DNA of 48,780 nt from IMG/VR virus record IMGVR_UViG_3300024520_000114, positions 1 through 48,780 of that record. The stretch is one strand, 5' to 3'. This document shows positions 1 through 6,619 of this stretch, in pieces (within the stretch, counting starts at the first letter, position 1; every line of letters starts with the position of its first letter). Source of the DNA: a virus. A model generated the notes under the pieces. It was not told where the DNA came from. It ran no database searches and saw nothing but the letters and a program-made list of their open reading frames with translations. A program made the translations under genes and the position numbers.

Positions 1-2
1 AA

Positions 3-116
3 CGACCGAGAGAGTTGCGACCGCTATTCAAGTTGATGCTAGAAGAAGGGGCGCTAACTCAAGAGATGTACGATGCGCTGATAGCGGTGTTGGAAAGATT
101 CGAGAGGCAACTATAG
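3..116 (+). CDS. Partial hypothetical protein, C-terminal end only
   Basis: An open frame enters from the left edge and stops at 114-116. The visible 37 residues are charged and look helical, with leucines spaced as in an amphipathic helix, and they end in FERQL. I do not recognise a family. The same-strand gene at 174 follows after a short gap, so this is probably the previous gene of the same operon. Because the start lies outside the window, neither length nor function can be judged. Confidence 0.5.
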   Translation, partial: RPRELRPLFKLMLEEGALTQEMYDALIAVLERFERQL

Positions 117-173
117 CTGACGGCGTGAAGGCGGAGAATGAGGCGGACCCGCCGTTTTAGATGGAGGTTAAGC

Positions 174-431
174 ATGAAGCTGCTGGAATTGCTACATATT
201 TTATTGCAATGTGACGGTAAGGCGCCATATCCGGTGAGAAACTCATCGGATATTCACAACGGATTATGGCGCTTGGACCAAATTGGGCTTATTCAGCATA
301 TTGACGTGGCCGGGCTGAGGACTGTGTCGCTCACAACAGAGGGGCGGGAGAAGGCTGTAAAGGGTATACAGGCGGACACAGAGGGTGTCAATGCTATGAT
401 GGAAGCTGTCATGGAGGCGTTGCGCGACTAG
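174..431 (+). CDS. Small hypothetical protein, possibly winged-helix-like
   Basis: This encodes 85 residues. I chose the ATG at 174 because GGAGGT at 163-168 sits at the right distance, whereas an in-frame ATG at 138 has no ribosome binding site. The pattern is a helix-rich start (MKLLELLHILLQCDG), then NGLWRLDQIGLI and a beta-like stretch ending TTEGREKA. This resembles the helix-turn-helix plus wing layout of small phage winged-helix proteins, where 'LT.EG...' is common. That is inference from pattern only. It sits in the small early/accessory gene cluster. Confidence 0.6.
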   Translation: MKLLELLHILLQCDGKAPYPVRNSSDIHNGLWRLDQIGLIQHIDVAGLRTVSLTTEGREKAVKGIQADTEGVNAMMEAVMEALRD

Positions 432-457
432 CCGCTGCGTGGCGGAGGAGGTGTGAG

Positions 458-658
458 GTGTCTGATACTACGCATGAATGCGAACAACATGAGCGGCGGA
501 AGTTGTATTCCATACACGCGAATACAACTATTCGCGAGATAGACAGAAGAGATGGCGGCGGCTGGCGTTTAGAGTTAAGGGAACGGGCTGGCGATTTTGA
601 TAGCCTGGATATAGGTGTCAGATATTGCCCGTTTTGTGGTGAGGAATTGAGGAGGTGA
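458..658 (+). CDS. Small protein with C-terminal CPFCGEEL zinc-ribbon half
   Basis: This encodes 66 residues from a GTG start at 458, preceded by GGAGGAGG. The N-terminus holds Cys and His residues (THECEQHERR), the middle is beta-rich, and the C-terminus carries C-P-F-C-G-E-E-L. That knuckle is usual in small phage proteins that bind one zinc ion. The CxxC could pair with an upstream Cys/His to complete the site. No enzymatic role can be assigned. The stop codon overlaps the ribosome binding site of the next gene, so the two are probably translationally coupled. Confidence 0.65.
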   Translation: MSDTTHECEQHERRKLYSIHANTTIREIDRRDGGGWRLELRERAGDFDSLDIGVRYCPFCGEELRR

Positions 659-662
659 GGTG

Positions 663-1013
663 GTGAACCTGAAAGAGGTACGAAAGAAAGTTGGGATAAC
701 TCAAGTTGAGTTGGCGCGGCGGGTTGGGTGCGGCAGGGCGTATTTGTGCAATATCGAGAAGGAATATCCAGAGGATAAGCGGCCGAGAAAAGCGATAAAC
801 GCAGCCAGAGCATGGTTGGAAAATGATTCAGTGGAAACCCGTAAGGCCGCGGCCTATGCCGCTGCCGCTGCCTCTGCCGCTGCCGCTGCCGCTGCCTATG
901 CCGCTGCCGCTGCCTCTGCCGCTGCCGCTGCCGCTGCCGATGCCGCTATGTTGGTTTCGATTCTGGAATATGGTTTGAAGCTGTTGGCGAGTGATAGGGA
1001 TTGCGACGGATAG
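663..1013 (+). CDS. XRE-type HTH protein with Ala-X dipeptide repeat
   Basis: This encodes 116 residues. GTG 663 is preferred to GTG 660 because AGGAGG at 650-655 is too close to 660. Residues 1 to about 50 form an XRE/Cro-type helix-turn-helix (EVRKKVGITQVELARRVG, then YLCNIEKE), so DNA binding is likely. Residues of about 62-95 are a low-complexity array in which Ala alternates with Ala, Ser, Tyr or Asp. The tail returns to ordinary sequence (LVSILEYGLKLL). The repeat DNA is annotated separately. A regulator carrying this type of repeat is unusual. The repeat may form a long helix or an oligomerisation segment, which is inference. Confidence 0.75.
   Translation: MNLKEVRKKVGITQVELARRVGCGRAYLCNIEKEYPEDKRPRKAINAARAWLENDSVETRKAAAYAAAAASAAAAAAAYAAAAASAAAAAAADAAMLVSILEYGLKLLASDRDCDG
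846..947 (+). repeat. Hexanucleotide coding array GCC-KMT, 17 units
   Basis: Seventeen consecutive 6-nt units each begin with GCC (Ala). The second codon is GCT, TCT, TAT or GAT in every unit except the first, which has GCG. The variable codon is therefore (G/T)(C/A)T, and all four combinations occur (Ala, Ser, Tyr, Asp). A perfect 42-bp higher-order duplication is visible (855-896 and 897-938). This suggests growth by unequal exchange or slippage. The same logic appears with Gly at the other end of the window (48661-48780). Confidence 0.95.
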
Positions 1014-1049
1014 TTCATTATCAAGAGAACTTGAAAGGGGAGTGAGGAA

Positions 1050-1364
1050 GTGGAAGAGACAGAGGTAGTAAATATACGGGATCATAAGAACTGGAAGGCA
1101 GAAGGCGGGGTGTATATCGGGCGTGGGTTTCGCGGGCAGAGAGGATCGACTTTTGCTAATCCATTCAAGATAGGTGCTGATGGCGATAGGGACACGGTAA
1201 TTGAAAAATACAAAAAGTGGATTTCCGCTCGCTTAAAACATCATAGTGGTGTTGCGGAAGAGTTTGAAGGGCTACGCGGTAAGATGCTTGTCTGTTGGTG
1301 TGCCCCTGAGCCGTGTCATGGTGATGTTTTGGTGGAATTGCTGGAAAGGCTGAAAGCGGAATGA
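1050..1364 (+). CDS. DUF4326 domain-containing protein
   Basis: This encodes 104 residues from GTG 1050 with an upstream GGGGAGTGAGG. The signature pieces of DUF4326 are visible: VYIGRG near residue 25, the GSTFANPFKIG stretch, and the C-terminal LVCWCAPEPCHGDVL motif rich in Cys and His. DUF4326 proteins are common in phages and have no established biochemical role. The conserved Cys/His/Asp residues would suit metal or nucleotide binding. The stop overlaps the next start (ATGA), so it is coupled to the downstream HTH protein. Confidence 0.85.
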   Translation: MEETEVVNIRDHKNWKAEGGVYIGRGFRGQRGSTFANPFKIGADGDRDTVIEKYKKWISARLKHHSGVAEEFEGLRGKMLVCWCAPEPCHGDVLVELLERLKAE

Positions 1365-1618
1365 ACTTGAGAGAGATGAGGAAAGAGGCGGGGCTGACGC
1401 AGAAGGAACTTGCAAGCCGGCTCGGTATGTCAGTTGAGTATATCCGCCAAGTCGAGAAAGGACAGCGGCGGCCAGGCCAGGCTACAAGATGGAGAATCCG
1501 CGAAGCGTTACATGCGCGGGGCTTCTCTTATTCGCCCCCAGAGATCCCGTTCGACAACGCAAAGCAGGCAGCAGACCTCAAAGCCATGTGGCTTGAGCGG
1601 GGATACGGGACGGAATGA
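1361..1618 (+). CDS. XRE-family helix-turn-helix regulator
   Basis: This encodes 85 residues and overlaps the previous stop by four bases. Residues 1-55 are a clear XRE/Cro helix-turn-helix: EMRKEAGLTQKELASRLG is the first helix pair, and the recognition helix region is SVEYIRQVEKGQRRP. The remainder (residues 56-85) has no recognised domain. It is probably a small phage transcription regulator. It is the second HTH protein within 1 kb, and its DNA target cannot be inferred from the window. Confidence 0.8.
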   Translation: MNLREMRKEAGLTQKELASRLGMSVEYIRQVEKGQRRPGQATRWRIREALHARGFSYSPPEIPFDNAKQAADLKAMWLERGYGTE

Positions 1619-1633
1619 AAGGAGCGGAAGAAG

Positions 1634-1957
1634 ATGTTCGAGTTGATTTGGGAAACTGTAGATGGCAGAAAGCAACACTATTGGAACCTTTCTGGTGGGG
1701 TGGTCCAGGATACGATACTGATGGATGTTCAGCGATGCCCTGAGCTGCTTCCTGAGAGCATCAAGATTGTAGAGCAGCCCATAGCCCCTGACGATTCTGT
1801 TTTCAAAGGTGTGGAATGGAAGCCACTTAAAGACTGGCGGGCGTCGGTTACTGGCGGGCGAGAAGTGGTGTCCAGTGATGAGGCTCTCTTGATGCTGATG
1901 GGCGTCCCTGAATGGTCTGTTGACGCTGAGTTGATAATCGCGAACTGGAGGTCATGA
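1634..1957 (+). CDS. Hypothetical phage protein
   Basis: This encodes 107 residues from ATG 1634 behind GGAGCGGAAG. It is a mixed alpha/beta, acidic protein without a motif I recognise, and has no membrane segment or signal peptide. The sequence begins MFELIWETVDGRKQHYW and contains a central proline-bearing stretch (EQPIAPDDSVFKGVEWKPL). It overlaps the next small gene by four bases, which supports it being translated. Function is unknown. Confidence 0.65.
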   Translation: MFELIWETVDGRKQHYWNLSGGVVQDTILMDVQRCPELLPESIKIVEQPIAPDDSVFKGVEWKPLKDWRASVTGGREVVSSDEALLMLMGVPEWSVDAELIIANWRS

Positions 1958-2109
1958 TGAGCAAAACAAGAGGAATCCTTTACAAGATGGCGAGGATCCT
2001 GGGCGACGTCGAGGCTGTAGGCTCAGGCCGTCCTAAGAAGATGGCGAATAGAGTGAAGAATAAATACATAGGCAAGCGGCTTAAAAACATCTGGAAATGG
2101 CCGCTGTGA
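1954..2109 (+). CDS. Short basic protein of the 'ILYKMARILGDVEAV' type
   Basis: This encodes 51 residues and starts within the stop of the previous gene (ATGA at 1954). The N-terminal pattern RGILYKMARILGDVEAVGSG, followed by a Lys/Arg-rich tail (KKMANRVKNKYIGKRLKN), is a small protein type seen repeatedly in phages and plasmids of many bacteria. No function is known for it. It is strongly basic, so nucleic acid or membrane surface binding is possible, but this is inference. It is followed at once by GGAGGT for the next gene. Confidence 0.65.
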   Translation: MMSKTRGILYKMARILGDVEAVGSGRPKKMANRVKNKYIGKRLKNIWKWPL

Positions 2110-2119
2110 GGAGGTAATC

Positions 2120-2662
2120 GTGAGGAAAACAATCAAAGAGAAGGTCCTGGACGCGTGGACGAAGGATCTGGAGGTTACTTGTGAGTTGGCCGATGAGAAT
2201 CCCTTGACGGGGTTCATTACTCAATGGAATTCAACGAAAGTTTATATCAACGGGAAGATGTATTTTTACAGGGAAATCACCGACATTCGCTCCGTGGGGG
2301 AGGTGGAAGAGGAAGAGAAGTCTGTCAATAATAAATGGCATGTGGGGTCGAAATATCATGATGGCCAATTGGTGTATTTGTGGATACTTGATGATCAATA
2401 CGAGACAGTCATGCCAGAGACGGGTTCTCCATTAGCTTTGGAGATATTGAATATGGGCACAATAGAAGACGCACAGAAAATAGTTGATGCGCATAACGCG
2501 GATCTAACTACTCACGACATGGCTTCTGTGGAGGCGGCGGACGACGGATCTATATTGGGAGATTTTCAGAAAGAGCGCACGAAAGCAGTGGCGGAGATGT
2601 TTGATAATCCAGATCCAGAAACGAGTATATACCCCACTACCGCGCTATATAGAAGAGGGTAG
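2120..2662 (+). CDS. Hypothetical phage protein, acidic
   Basis: This encodes 180 residues from GTG 2120 with GAGGAGGT immediately upstream. Residues 1-60 look like a small beta-barrel (EVTCELADENPLTGFITQWNS, then VYINGKMYFYREITDI), similar in rhythm to SH3/Sm-like folds. The C-terminal two thirds is acidic and mostly helical. No catalytic motif is evident and I cannot assign a family. Another gene with a comparable beta-rich opening lies at 3591. Confidence 0.65.
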   Translation: MRKTIKEKVLDAWTKDLEVTCELADENPLTGFITQWNSTKVYINGKMYFYREITDIRSVGEVEEEEKSVNNKWHVGSKYHDGQLVYLWILDDQYETVMPETGSPLALEILNMGTIEDAQKIVDAHNADLTTHDMASVEAADDGSILGDFQKERTKAVAEMFDNPDPETSIYPTTALYRRG

Positions 2663-2782
2663 CTTGCTCGCTAATGAAAATGATAGTCGCAGGGGTGGGG
2701 TCGGAGGTAAGGGCCGTTTTTGAGGAAATGGACTAGATAACTCGCAATGAAGGCTACACTTAACGTATGTGAGGTGATCCGG

Positions 2783-3538
2783 ATGGGCTTATTGAAACCG
2801 ATAGAAAACGGACGTATGTATCCTGGCTGGTGGCGCTGGAATCCCATCGGCGGTTGCTTGCATTCGTGTACTTATTGCAGTATCAAGCGGATAGAGGCGC
2901 GGTCTACTCAAGATATGACCACGCCGGTTTTCAGGAATGGCGAGAACGGTACGAAGAATTATCTGAAGGATAACCTGGGGTCTGGGCGCAAGATATTCGT
3001 GTGCAGTTCTGGCGATATGTGGGGCGAATGGGTGGAGTCTGAATGGATCAAAGCCGTACTTGATCATTGCCAGAAGTATCCAGATAATGAATATATGTTC
3101 TTGACTAAAGATCCTGTTCGTTATCGGTCGTGGGGGACTGTCTTGCAGTATCTAAATTGTATTATCGGGACGACAGTAGAGACCGATAAAGCGATGGTGA
3201 CGGCGTCAGTATCTGATGTCCCTGTGTCTGGGTTAGATAGGCTCTATTGGTTAGGTGCGGTCAAGCAAGGTATTAAAACAATGATTAGCATCGAGCCTGT
3301 TATGAAATTTAGCCATATATTTGCGGATAACATAAAAGACACATCACCCTACATCGTATACATCGGCGTGGACAGCGGCAAGAACGGACTCCCAGAGCCT
3401 TCGCCAGACGAGCTACAAGGGCTTATAGACGAGTTGCGAACGTTTACTGACGTAAGGCTCAAGTCTGGAATCGAGCGGATTCTGGAAAAGCCCGGACGCT
3501 CTCCAGCGGTCAAAGGTGAAGAGATCGAGATCATCTAG
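2783..3538 (+). CDS. Gp37/Gp68 (DUF5131) family protein with radical-SAM-like CxxxCxxC
   Basis: This encodes 251 residues. ATG 2783 is chosen because GAGGTGAT lies just upstream, while the in-frame ATG at 2747 has no ribosome binding site. The N-terminus reads WRWNPIGGC, then SCTYC, giving Cys25, Cys29 and Cys32 with C-x3-C-x2-C spacing. That is the cluster motif of radical SAM enzymes. Further DUF5131 traits are IFVCSSGDMWGEW, MFLTKDPVRY, IGTTVET and MISIEPV. The family occurs widely in phages, and its substrate is unknown. I infer an iron-sulfur, SAM-dependent enzyme acting in the cytoplasm, perhaps on nucleic acid. It stands between two short gaps and is probably its own translation unit. 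Confidence 0.8.
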   Translation: MGLLKPIENGRMYPGWWRWNPIGGCLHSCTYCSIKRIEARSTQDMTTPVFRNGENGTKNYLKDNLGSGRKIFVCSSGDMWGEWVESEWIKAVLDHCQKYPDNEYMFLTKDPVRYRSWGTVLQYLNCIIGTTVETDKAMVTASVSDVPVSGLDRLYWLGAVKQGIKTMISIEPVMKFSHIFADNIKDTSPYIVYIGVDSGKNGLPEPSPDELQGLIDELRTFTDVRLKSGIERILEKPGRSPAVKGEEIEII

Positions 3539-3590
3539 GATCCGCAGAAGCCGGAGATCAAAACTTGTTATCCTGAATGAGAGGTGACTT

Positions 3591-4082
3591 ATGACTCAAG
3601 AAGAAATCAAGAAGTGGATAAAACATGCGTATGAATTGGGGTACTCTGTGAGGGTGGTATTTAAGGGCTGTACCAGGGAAGGAACGGTCATTGAGGTTAA
3701 TGCGGCAAACTTCATTATGAGCGTCAACCACGGCGCCTGGCATCATTACGCTGCTGTTGTCTCAGTCGAGCCGCTGGAGCCGGCCGACGAACCGGAGCAG
3801 CATGAGTCGGGGATTCTGGAAGAGGACTGGCGGTATGACGATGGGTCGGGCAGTTATGTTGGGAAGGGGATCTATCGCGTTGATGACGCCTATGTTGTCT
3901 GCCCTGATAACTGGGAGCGAGAGTTCGCCGCGTCACCTGATGCGTATAGGGCGTTGAAGATGGTGAGAGATCAAGCGCTGCTTACTAAATATGTCATTGT
4001 GGGGAGCAGGATAACCGCCAACTTCGATGAACACCAATGGGATGCTGTTGTAGCCGCGCTCAAGAAAGCGGGGATTGAATGA
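3591..4082 (+). CDS. Hypothetical phage protein with SH3-like start
   Basis: This encodes 163 residues from ATG 3591 behind GAGAGGTGA. Residues 1-60 (GYSVRVVFKGCTREGTVIEV, then NFIMSVNHG) have the alternating pattern of a small SH3/Sm-like barrel that commonly binds nucleic acid or protein. Residues 75-163 are mixed helices and acidic loops. No catalytic residues stand out. It overlaps the following membrane protein gene by four bases. Confidence 0.6.
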   Translation: MTQEEIKKWIKHAYELGYSVRVVFKGCTREGTVIEVNAANFIMSVNHGAWHHYAAVVSVEPLEPADEPEQHESGILEEDWRYDDGSGSYVGKGIYRVDDAYVVCPDNWEREFAASPDAYRALKMVRDQALLTKYVIVGSRITANFDEHQWDAVVAALKKAGIE

Positions 4083-4225
4083 TGAAAGAGTTGATCGGTG
4101 ATATAGGGATACTGGCTGGCGTCTTGATTATAGGCTTCGCATGGCTCAAATACAAGGCGGAGAAAAGGAAGCGGCGGCAGATTTATCAGCACACGAAAAA
4201 GGCTTTGACACGAACAGAAGATTGA
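4079..4225 (+). CDS. Small single-pass membrane protein
   Basis: This encodes 48 residues starting inside the previous stop (ATGA). One hydrophobic segment covers about residues 6-22 (IGDIGILAGVLIIGFAWL) and is followed by a strongly basic tail (KYKAEKRKRRQ). This fits an inner-membrane protein with a cytoplasmic C-terminus. The role is unknown. Small membrane proteins in early phage regions often act in superinfection exclusion or host takeover, but nothing in the sequence proves that here. It is the last gene before a promoter-bearing intergenic region. Confidence 0.55.
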   Translation: MMKELIGDIGILAGVLIIGFAWLKYKAEKRKRRQIYQHTKKALTRTED

Positions 4226-4245
4226 CGCGGCTTGTCATTATTCTC

Positions 4246-4274
4246 TTGACTCATTGGCTCTAGTATGATAATAT
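4246..4274 (+). promoter_or_regulatory. Promoter, sigma-70 type with extended -10
   Basis: TTGACT (4246-4251) is followed after 17 bp by TAATAT (4269-4274), with TG at 4266-4267 giving the TGnTAATAT extended -10 form. Transcription would start near 4281 and run into the methyltransferase-terminase block. The architecture is the same as at 43484-43512, which supports both calls. Confidence 0.7.
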
Positions 4275-4310
4275 TGAGATAGAATTGGTTTTTCCATGTA
4301 AAATAATCGT

Positions 4311-4358
4311 CGGCTCCTGGCTTCTATCTCCCATAGCCGCACAATTTGTCAGGAGTCG
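4311..4358 (+). other. Leader inverted repeat / RNA hairpin
   Basis: CGGCTCCTG (4311-4319) can pair with CAGGAGTCG (4350-4358), nine pairs including one G-U, around a 30-nt loop. No U-tract follows, so it is not a classic terminator. It lies about 30 nt after the predicted transcription start and could affect stability or readthrough of the late transcript. Confidence 0.4.
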
Positions 4359-4556
4359 GCCATTATACGACAATACCAAGAACCACGCGACGACGATATA
4401 AGCAACCGCAACGAAGCCAAAGAAACAAACGATAGCGAAGACTCAAAGACGGTTGCAGCAGATGTCGGGATCGATAAAGGACATGACGATCCTGATTAAC
4501 AAGGGGCGCGGAAGATACCCTACCCATTCGACCGCGTCCTTACTTCCAAAGGCAAT

Positions 4557-5924
4557 ATGAGTGCAGACGTAGCGACAACGGGCGATAAATCGTTGGAAGT
4601 CGCAGAGCTAGATATTGAGCGACTCCCGTTGTCCGAGGTTTCACCCCATCCTGATAATCCCCGTCTTCACTCTCCAGAACAAATCAAAGCAATCGAACAA
4701 AGTCTCATCATGGATGGCTATATTGCGGGGTCTATGGGTATACAACGCTCAACACATAAATTATATAAGGGGCATGGCGTTTATGCGGCCCTCTTGCTTT
4801 TAGGCTGTATAGAAGCAGACTTCGTGGTCAAAGACCTGACAGACGCAGAAACGCTGGCGCTCTTGGCGCGTGATAATGCTCTCTCGGATATGTCTACCAA
4901 TGACGGGGTGAAGCTCAAGGCGATCTCCGTGACCTTGCAAAAGATGGAAACGCCTATCGAGCGTATGGGATATACGCTGAAAGAGATAACAGCCATGCAG
5001 CCAGCGAAGCCTGTTACTGAAGACGACCCGCCAGAGGTTGACGAAGTCAAGCCAGTGACGCAGCATGGTGACCTGTGGAGTCTCGGAAAACATAGGGTGT
5101 TATGTGGGGACTCTACGAAGCGTGAGGACGTTGAGCGGGTTATGGGAGGGGAGAAGGCGGACATGGGTTTGACCTCACCGCCTTATGGTGTAGGCAAGGA
5201 ATACGAAGCCGGGGTATCGTTTGTCCAGTATCTTGGAATGTTACGGAAAGTTGCAGACTGTTCGCTTGAAACAATTAAACCAGGGGGGTTTTTCTTTGTC
5301 AACTTTGATGAGATTGCGTCGCAATCTCATAGTAAGCCAATGACCAGCAGTAACAGGCAATGCCTATACCCAACCTCAAAAGATTATTGGCAGATATTTC
5401 ATGAAGAGCGCGGAATGGATTTATACGCACAGCGAATATGGTATAAGCCGTTCAATCGGTTACAGCAGCCATTCTGGACATACAAGACCAGCATACCGCA
5501 CCATCAAGAATGGGAGCATATATGGACATGGCGACTTCCTGGCGGAGAAGGGGACCAAGTTTATGATTGGGATATAAGCGTTCGGGCTGTGTGGGACACC
5601 AGAAACGAATCAACTGATGACAGGCCGCTAACAAGGCACGTTGCAGCCTTCCCGGTAGGCATACCGGGAAGGGCAATCAAAGCCCATTCAGAAGCGGGGC
5701 ATATTATCTGGGAGCCTTTTTGTGGCTCAGGCACAACGCTCATAGCCGCAGCCCAACTGGACAGAATCTGCTATGGTCTGGAGATCGCCCCGAAATATTG
5801 CGACGTCATTGTCAAGCGATATATAAATCATTCTAAATTCGATTCTGCTGGCGTATCAGTCCAGCGCAACGGCAAGACGCTATCATGGGAAGAAGCGGGG
5901 CGTAAACCGCTGAAGGTGGGATGA
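4557..5924 (+). CDS. ParB-domain / DNA (N4/N6) methyltransferase fusion
   Basis: This encodes 455 residues. Residues 18-110 are a ParB/sulfiredoxin-like domain (LPLSEVSPHPDNPRLHSPEQ, then KLYKGHGVYAALLLLG). Residues 175-440 are an S-adenosylmethionine-dependent DNA methyltransferase. The catalytic motif TSPPY is at 206-210, and the SAM-binding motif EPFCGSGTT at 386-394. This catalytic-before-SAM order is that of the beta class. It would methylate adenine N6 or cytosine N4, probably to protect phage DNA from host restriction; the ParB part may target or fold onto DNA. The recognition site cannot be read from sequence. Its ribosome binding site is weak (AAAGG). No cognate restriction enzyme gene is nearby, so it is an orphan methylase. 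Confidence 0.9.
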   Translation: MSADVATTGDKSLEVAELDIERLPLSEVSPHPDNPRLHSPEQIKAIEQSLIMDGYIAGSMGIQRSTHKLYKGHGVYAALLLLGCIEADFVVKDLTDAETLALLARDNALSDMSTNDGVKLKAISVTLQKMETPIERMGYTLKEITAMQPAKPVTEDDPPEVDEVKPVTQHGDLWSLGKHRVLCGDSTKREDVERVMGGEKADMGLTSPPYGVGKEYEAGVSFVQYLGMLRKVADCSLETIKPGGFFFVNFDEIASQSHSKPMTSSNRQCLYPTSKDYWQIFHEERGMDLYAQRIWYKPFNRLQQPFWTYKTSIPHHQEWEHIWTWRLPGGEGDQVYDWDISVRAVWDTRNESTDDRPLTRHVAAFPVGIPGRAIKAHSEAGHIIWEPFCGSGTTLIAAAQLDRICYGLEIAPKYCDVIVKRYINHSKFDSAGVSVQRNGKTLSWEEAGRKPLKVG

Positions 5925-5925
5925 T

Positions 5926-6102
5926 ATGGCAGGCATAGGCAAAGATTGGCTGGAATCAAGAGCAGGTTGTGGTAGAAAGATGCCTGATGTCTGTAAGAAA
6001 GCATACGCTGATTTCTGGATAGATAGATTTATAACAGCAGGACATTTGAAAGAACTGGGGCAGGAACCAGATGCCGAAACTAGAGACAGCCATAACGCTT
6101 GA
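5926..6102 (+). CDS. Small hypothetical protein before the terminase genes
   Basis: This encodes 58 residues from ATG 5926, one base after the methyltransferase stop. It contains two Cys residues in its first half (RAGCGRKMPDVCKKAYADFW) and an amphipathic C-terminal part. Its end overlaps the next gene by 32 bases in another frame. A ribosome binding site (AAGGTGGG) lies inside the preceding gene. No family is recognised. It may be a small HTH-like adaptor of packaging, but that rests on position only. Confidence 0.45.
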   Translation: MAGIGKDWLESRAGCGRKMPDVCKKAYADFWIDRFITAGHLKELGQEPDAETRDSHNA

Positions 6103-6619
6103 CGCCTATATGATGTATATGGAGCATGGAGGCATCAATCTGGACTTTCTTGGAAAATTCCAACAAAAGTTTGGAAAGGGGAAATCCACCGCCTACGGTT
6201 GGGAAAAAGATCTCCATTGGAAAGAACGCGCAAAGCAGCCCGTACAGGAAGCCGTCGAGGAATTAGAGGAAGAGGAAAAGCTGGACGCGAAGGAATTGAT
6301 CTCCGGCATTCTGGATTTGTGCAGCGTTAGAGTTAAAGATATAGCAACTAAGACATCATACATTAACGCTGTTTTCGGGACTGCCTTCAAGAGGATTCCT
6401 AGCGATGATAATCCAGAGCCAGAGAATCCCATAGTGGTCAACTCCATAGAGGATATGGAACGGCTGTCAAACATGCAGGTAAGGATGATCAAGGCAGAAA
6501 TAGATCTTGCTAAACTGACACTGGTATTAGTCGGTGAACCTGATAGTCACACAGAACACAGCGGGTCGGTAAACATTACTCAGGCGATTATGAATGGGAG
6601 TTATTACGAAGAAAGCTAG
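6071..6619 (+). CDS. Probable terminase small subunit
   Basis: This encodes 182 residues. It lies directly before, and overlaps, the large terminase gene, which is the usual place of the small subunit. Residues 20-60 (LGKFQQKFGKGKSTAYGWEKDLHWKERAK) resemble the helix-turn-helix of small terminases, where a 'tvygWkkk..W..Ra' pattern is common. An acidic helical linker and a helical C-terminal half (MQVRMIKAEIDLAKLTLVL) suit ring oligomerisation. Its role would be recognition of phage DNA and stimulation of the large subunit. The call combines context and weak motif evidence. Confidence 0.65.
   Translation: MPKLETAITLDAYMMYMEHGGINLDFLGKFQQKFGKGKSTAYGWEKDLHWKERAKQPVQEAVEELEEEEKLDAKELISGILDLCSVRVKDIATKTSYINAVFGTAFKRIPSDDNPEPENPIVVNSIEDMERLSNMQVRMIKAEIDLAKLTLVLVGEPDSHTEHSGSVNITQAIMNGSYYEES

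Larger units (their letters stand above)
4226..4556 (+). other. 331-bp intergenic leader before the methyltransferase gene
   Basis: This is the only gap above 300 bp. It contains a promoter (4246-4274), an inverted repeat (4311-4319 with 4350-4358), and an open frame without any ATG, GTG or TTG. That frame runs from about 4290 to the TAA at 4497-4499, in phase with the downstream gene. A 32-codon ATG frame (4463-4558) also crosses the gap without a convincing ribosome binding site. I treat the stretch as an untranslated leader, with the possibility of a decayed 5' gene segment. Confidence 0.5.

Noticed and set aside
846-947. Diversity-generating retroelement target
   Set aside because: No reverse transcriptase or template repeat is seen in the window, and variation is at G/T and A/C positions, not only at adenines.
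828-1085. Antisense Gly-Ser/Gly-Arg repeat frame opposite the Ala-X array
   Set aside because: It arises only because the complement of GCC-KMT units is stop-free. There is no start context and the sense HTH gene explains the region.
2674-2736. Small frame MKMIVAGVGSEVRAVFEEMD
   Set aside because: The nearest purine-rich site is too far upstream and the frame is only 20 codons.
4463-4558. 32-codon ATG frame in the methylase leader
   Set aside because: No clear ribosome binding site and unconvincing composition; kept as a note in the leader entry.
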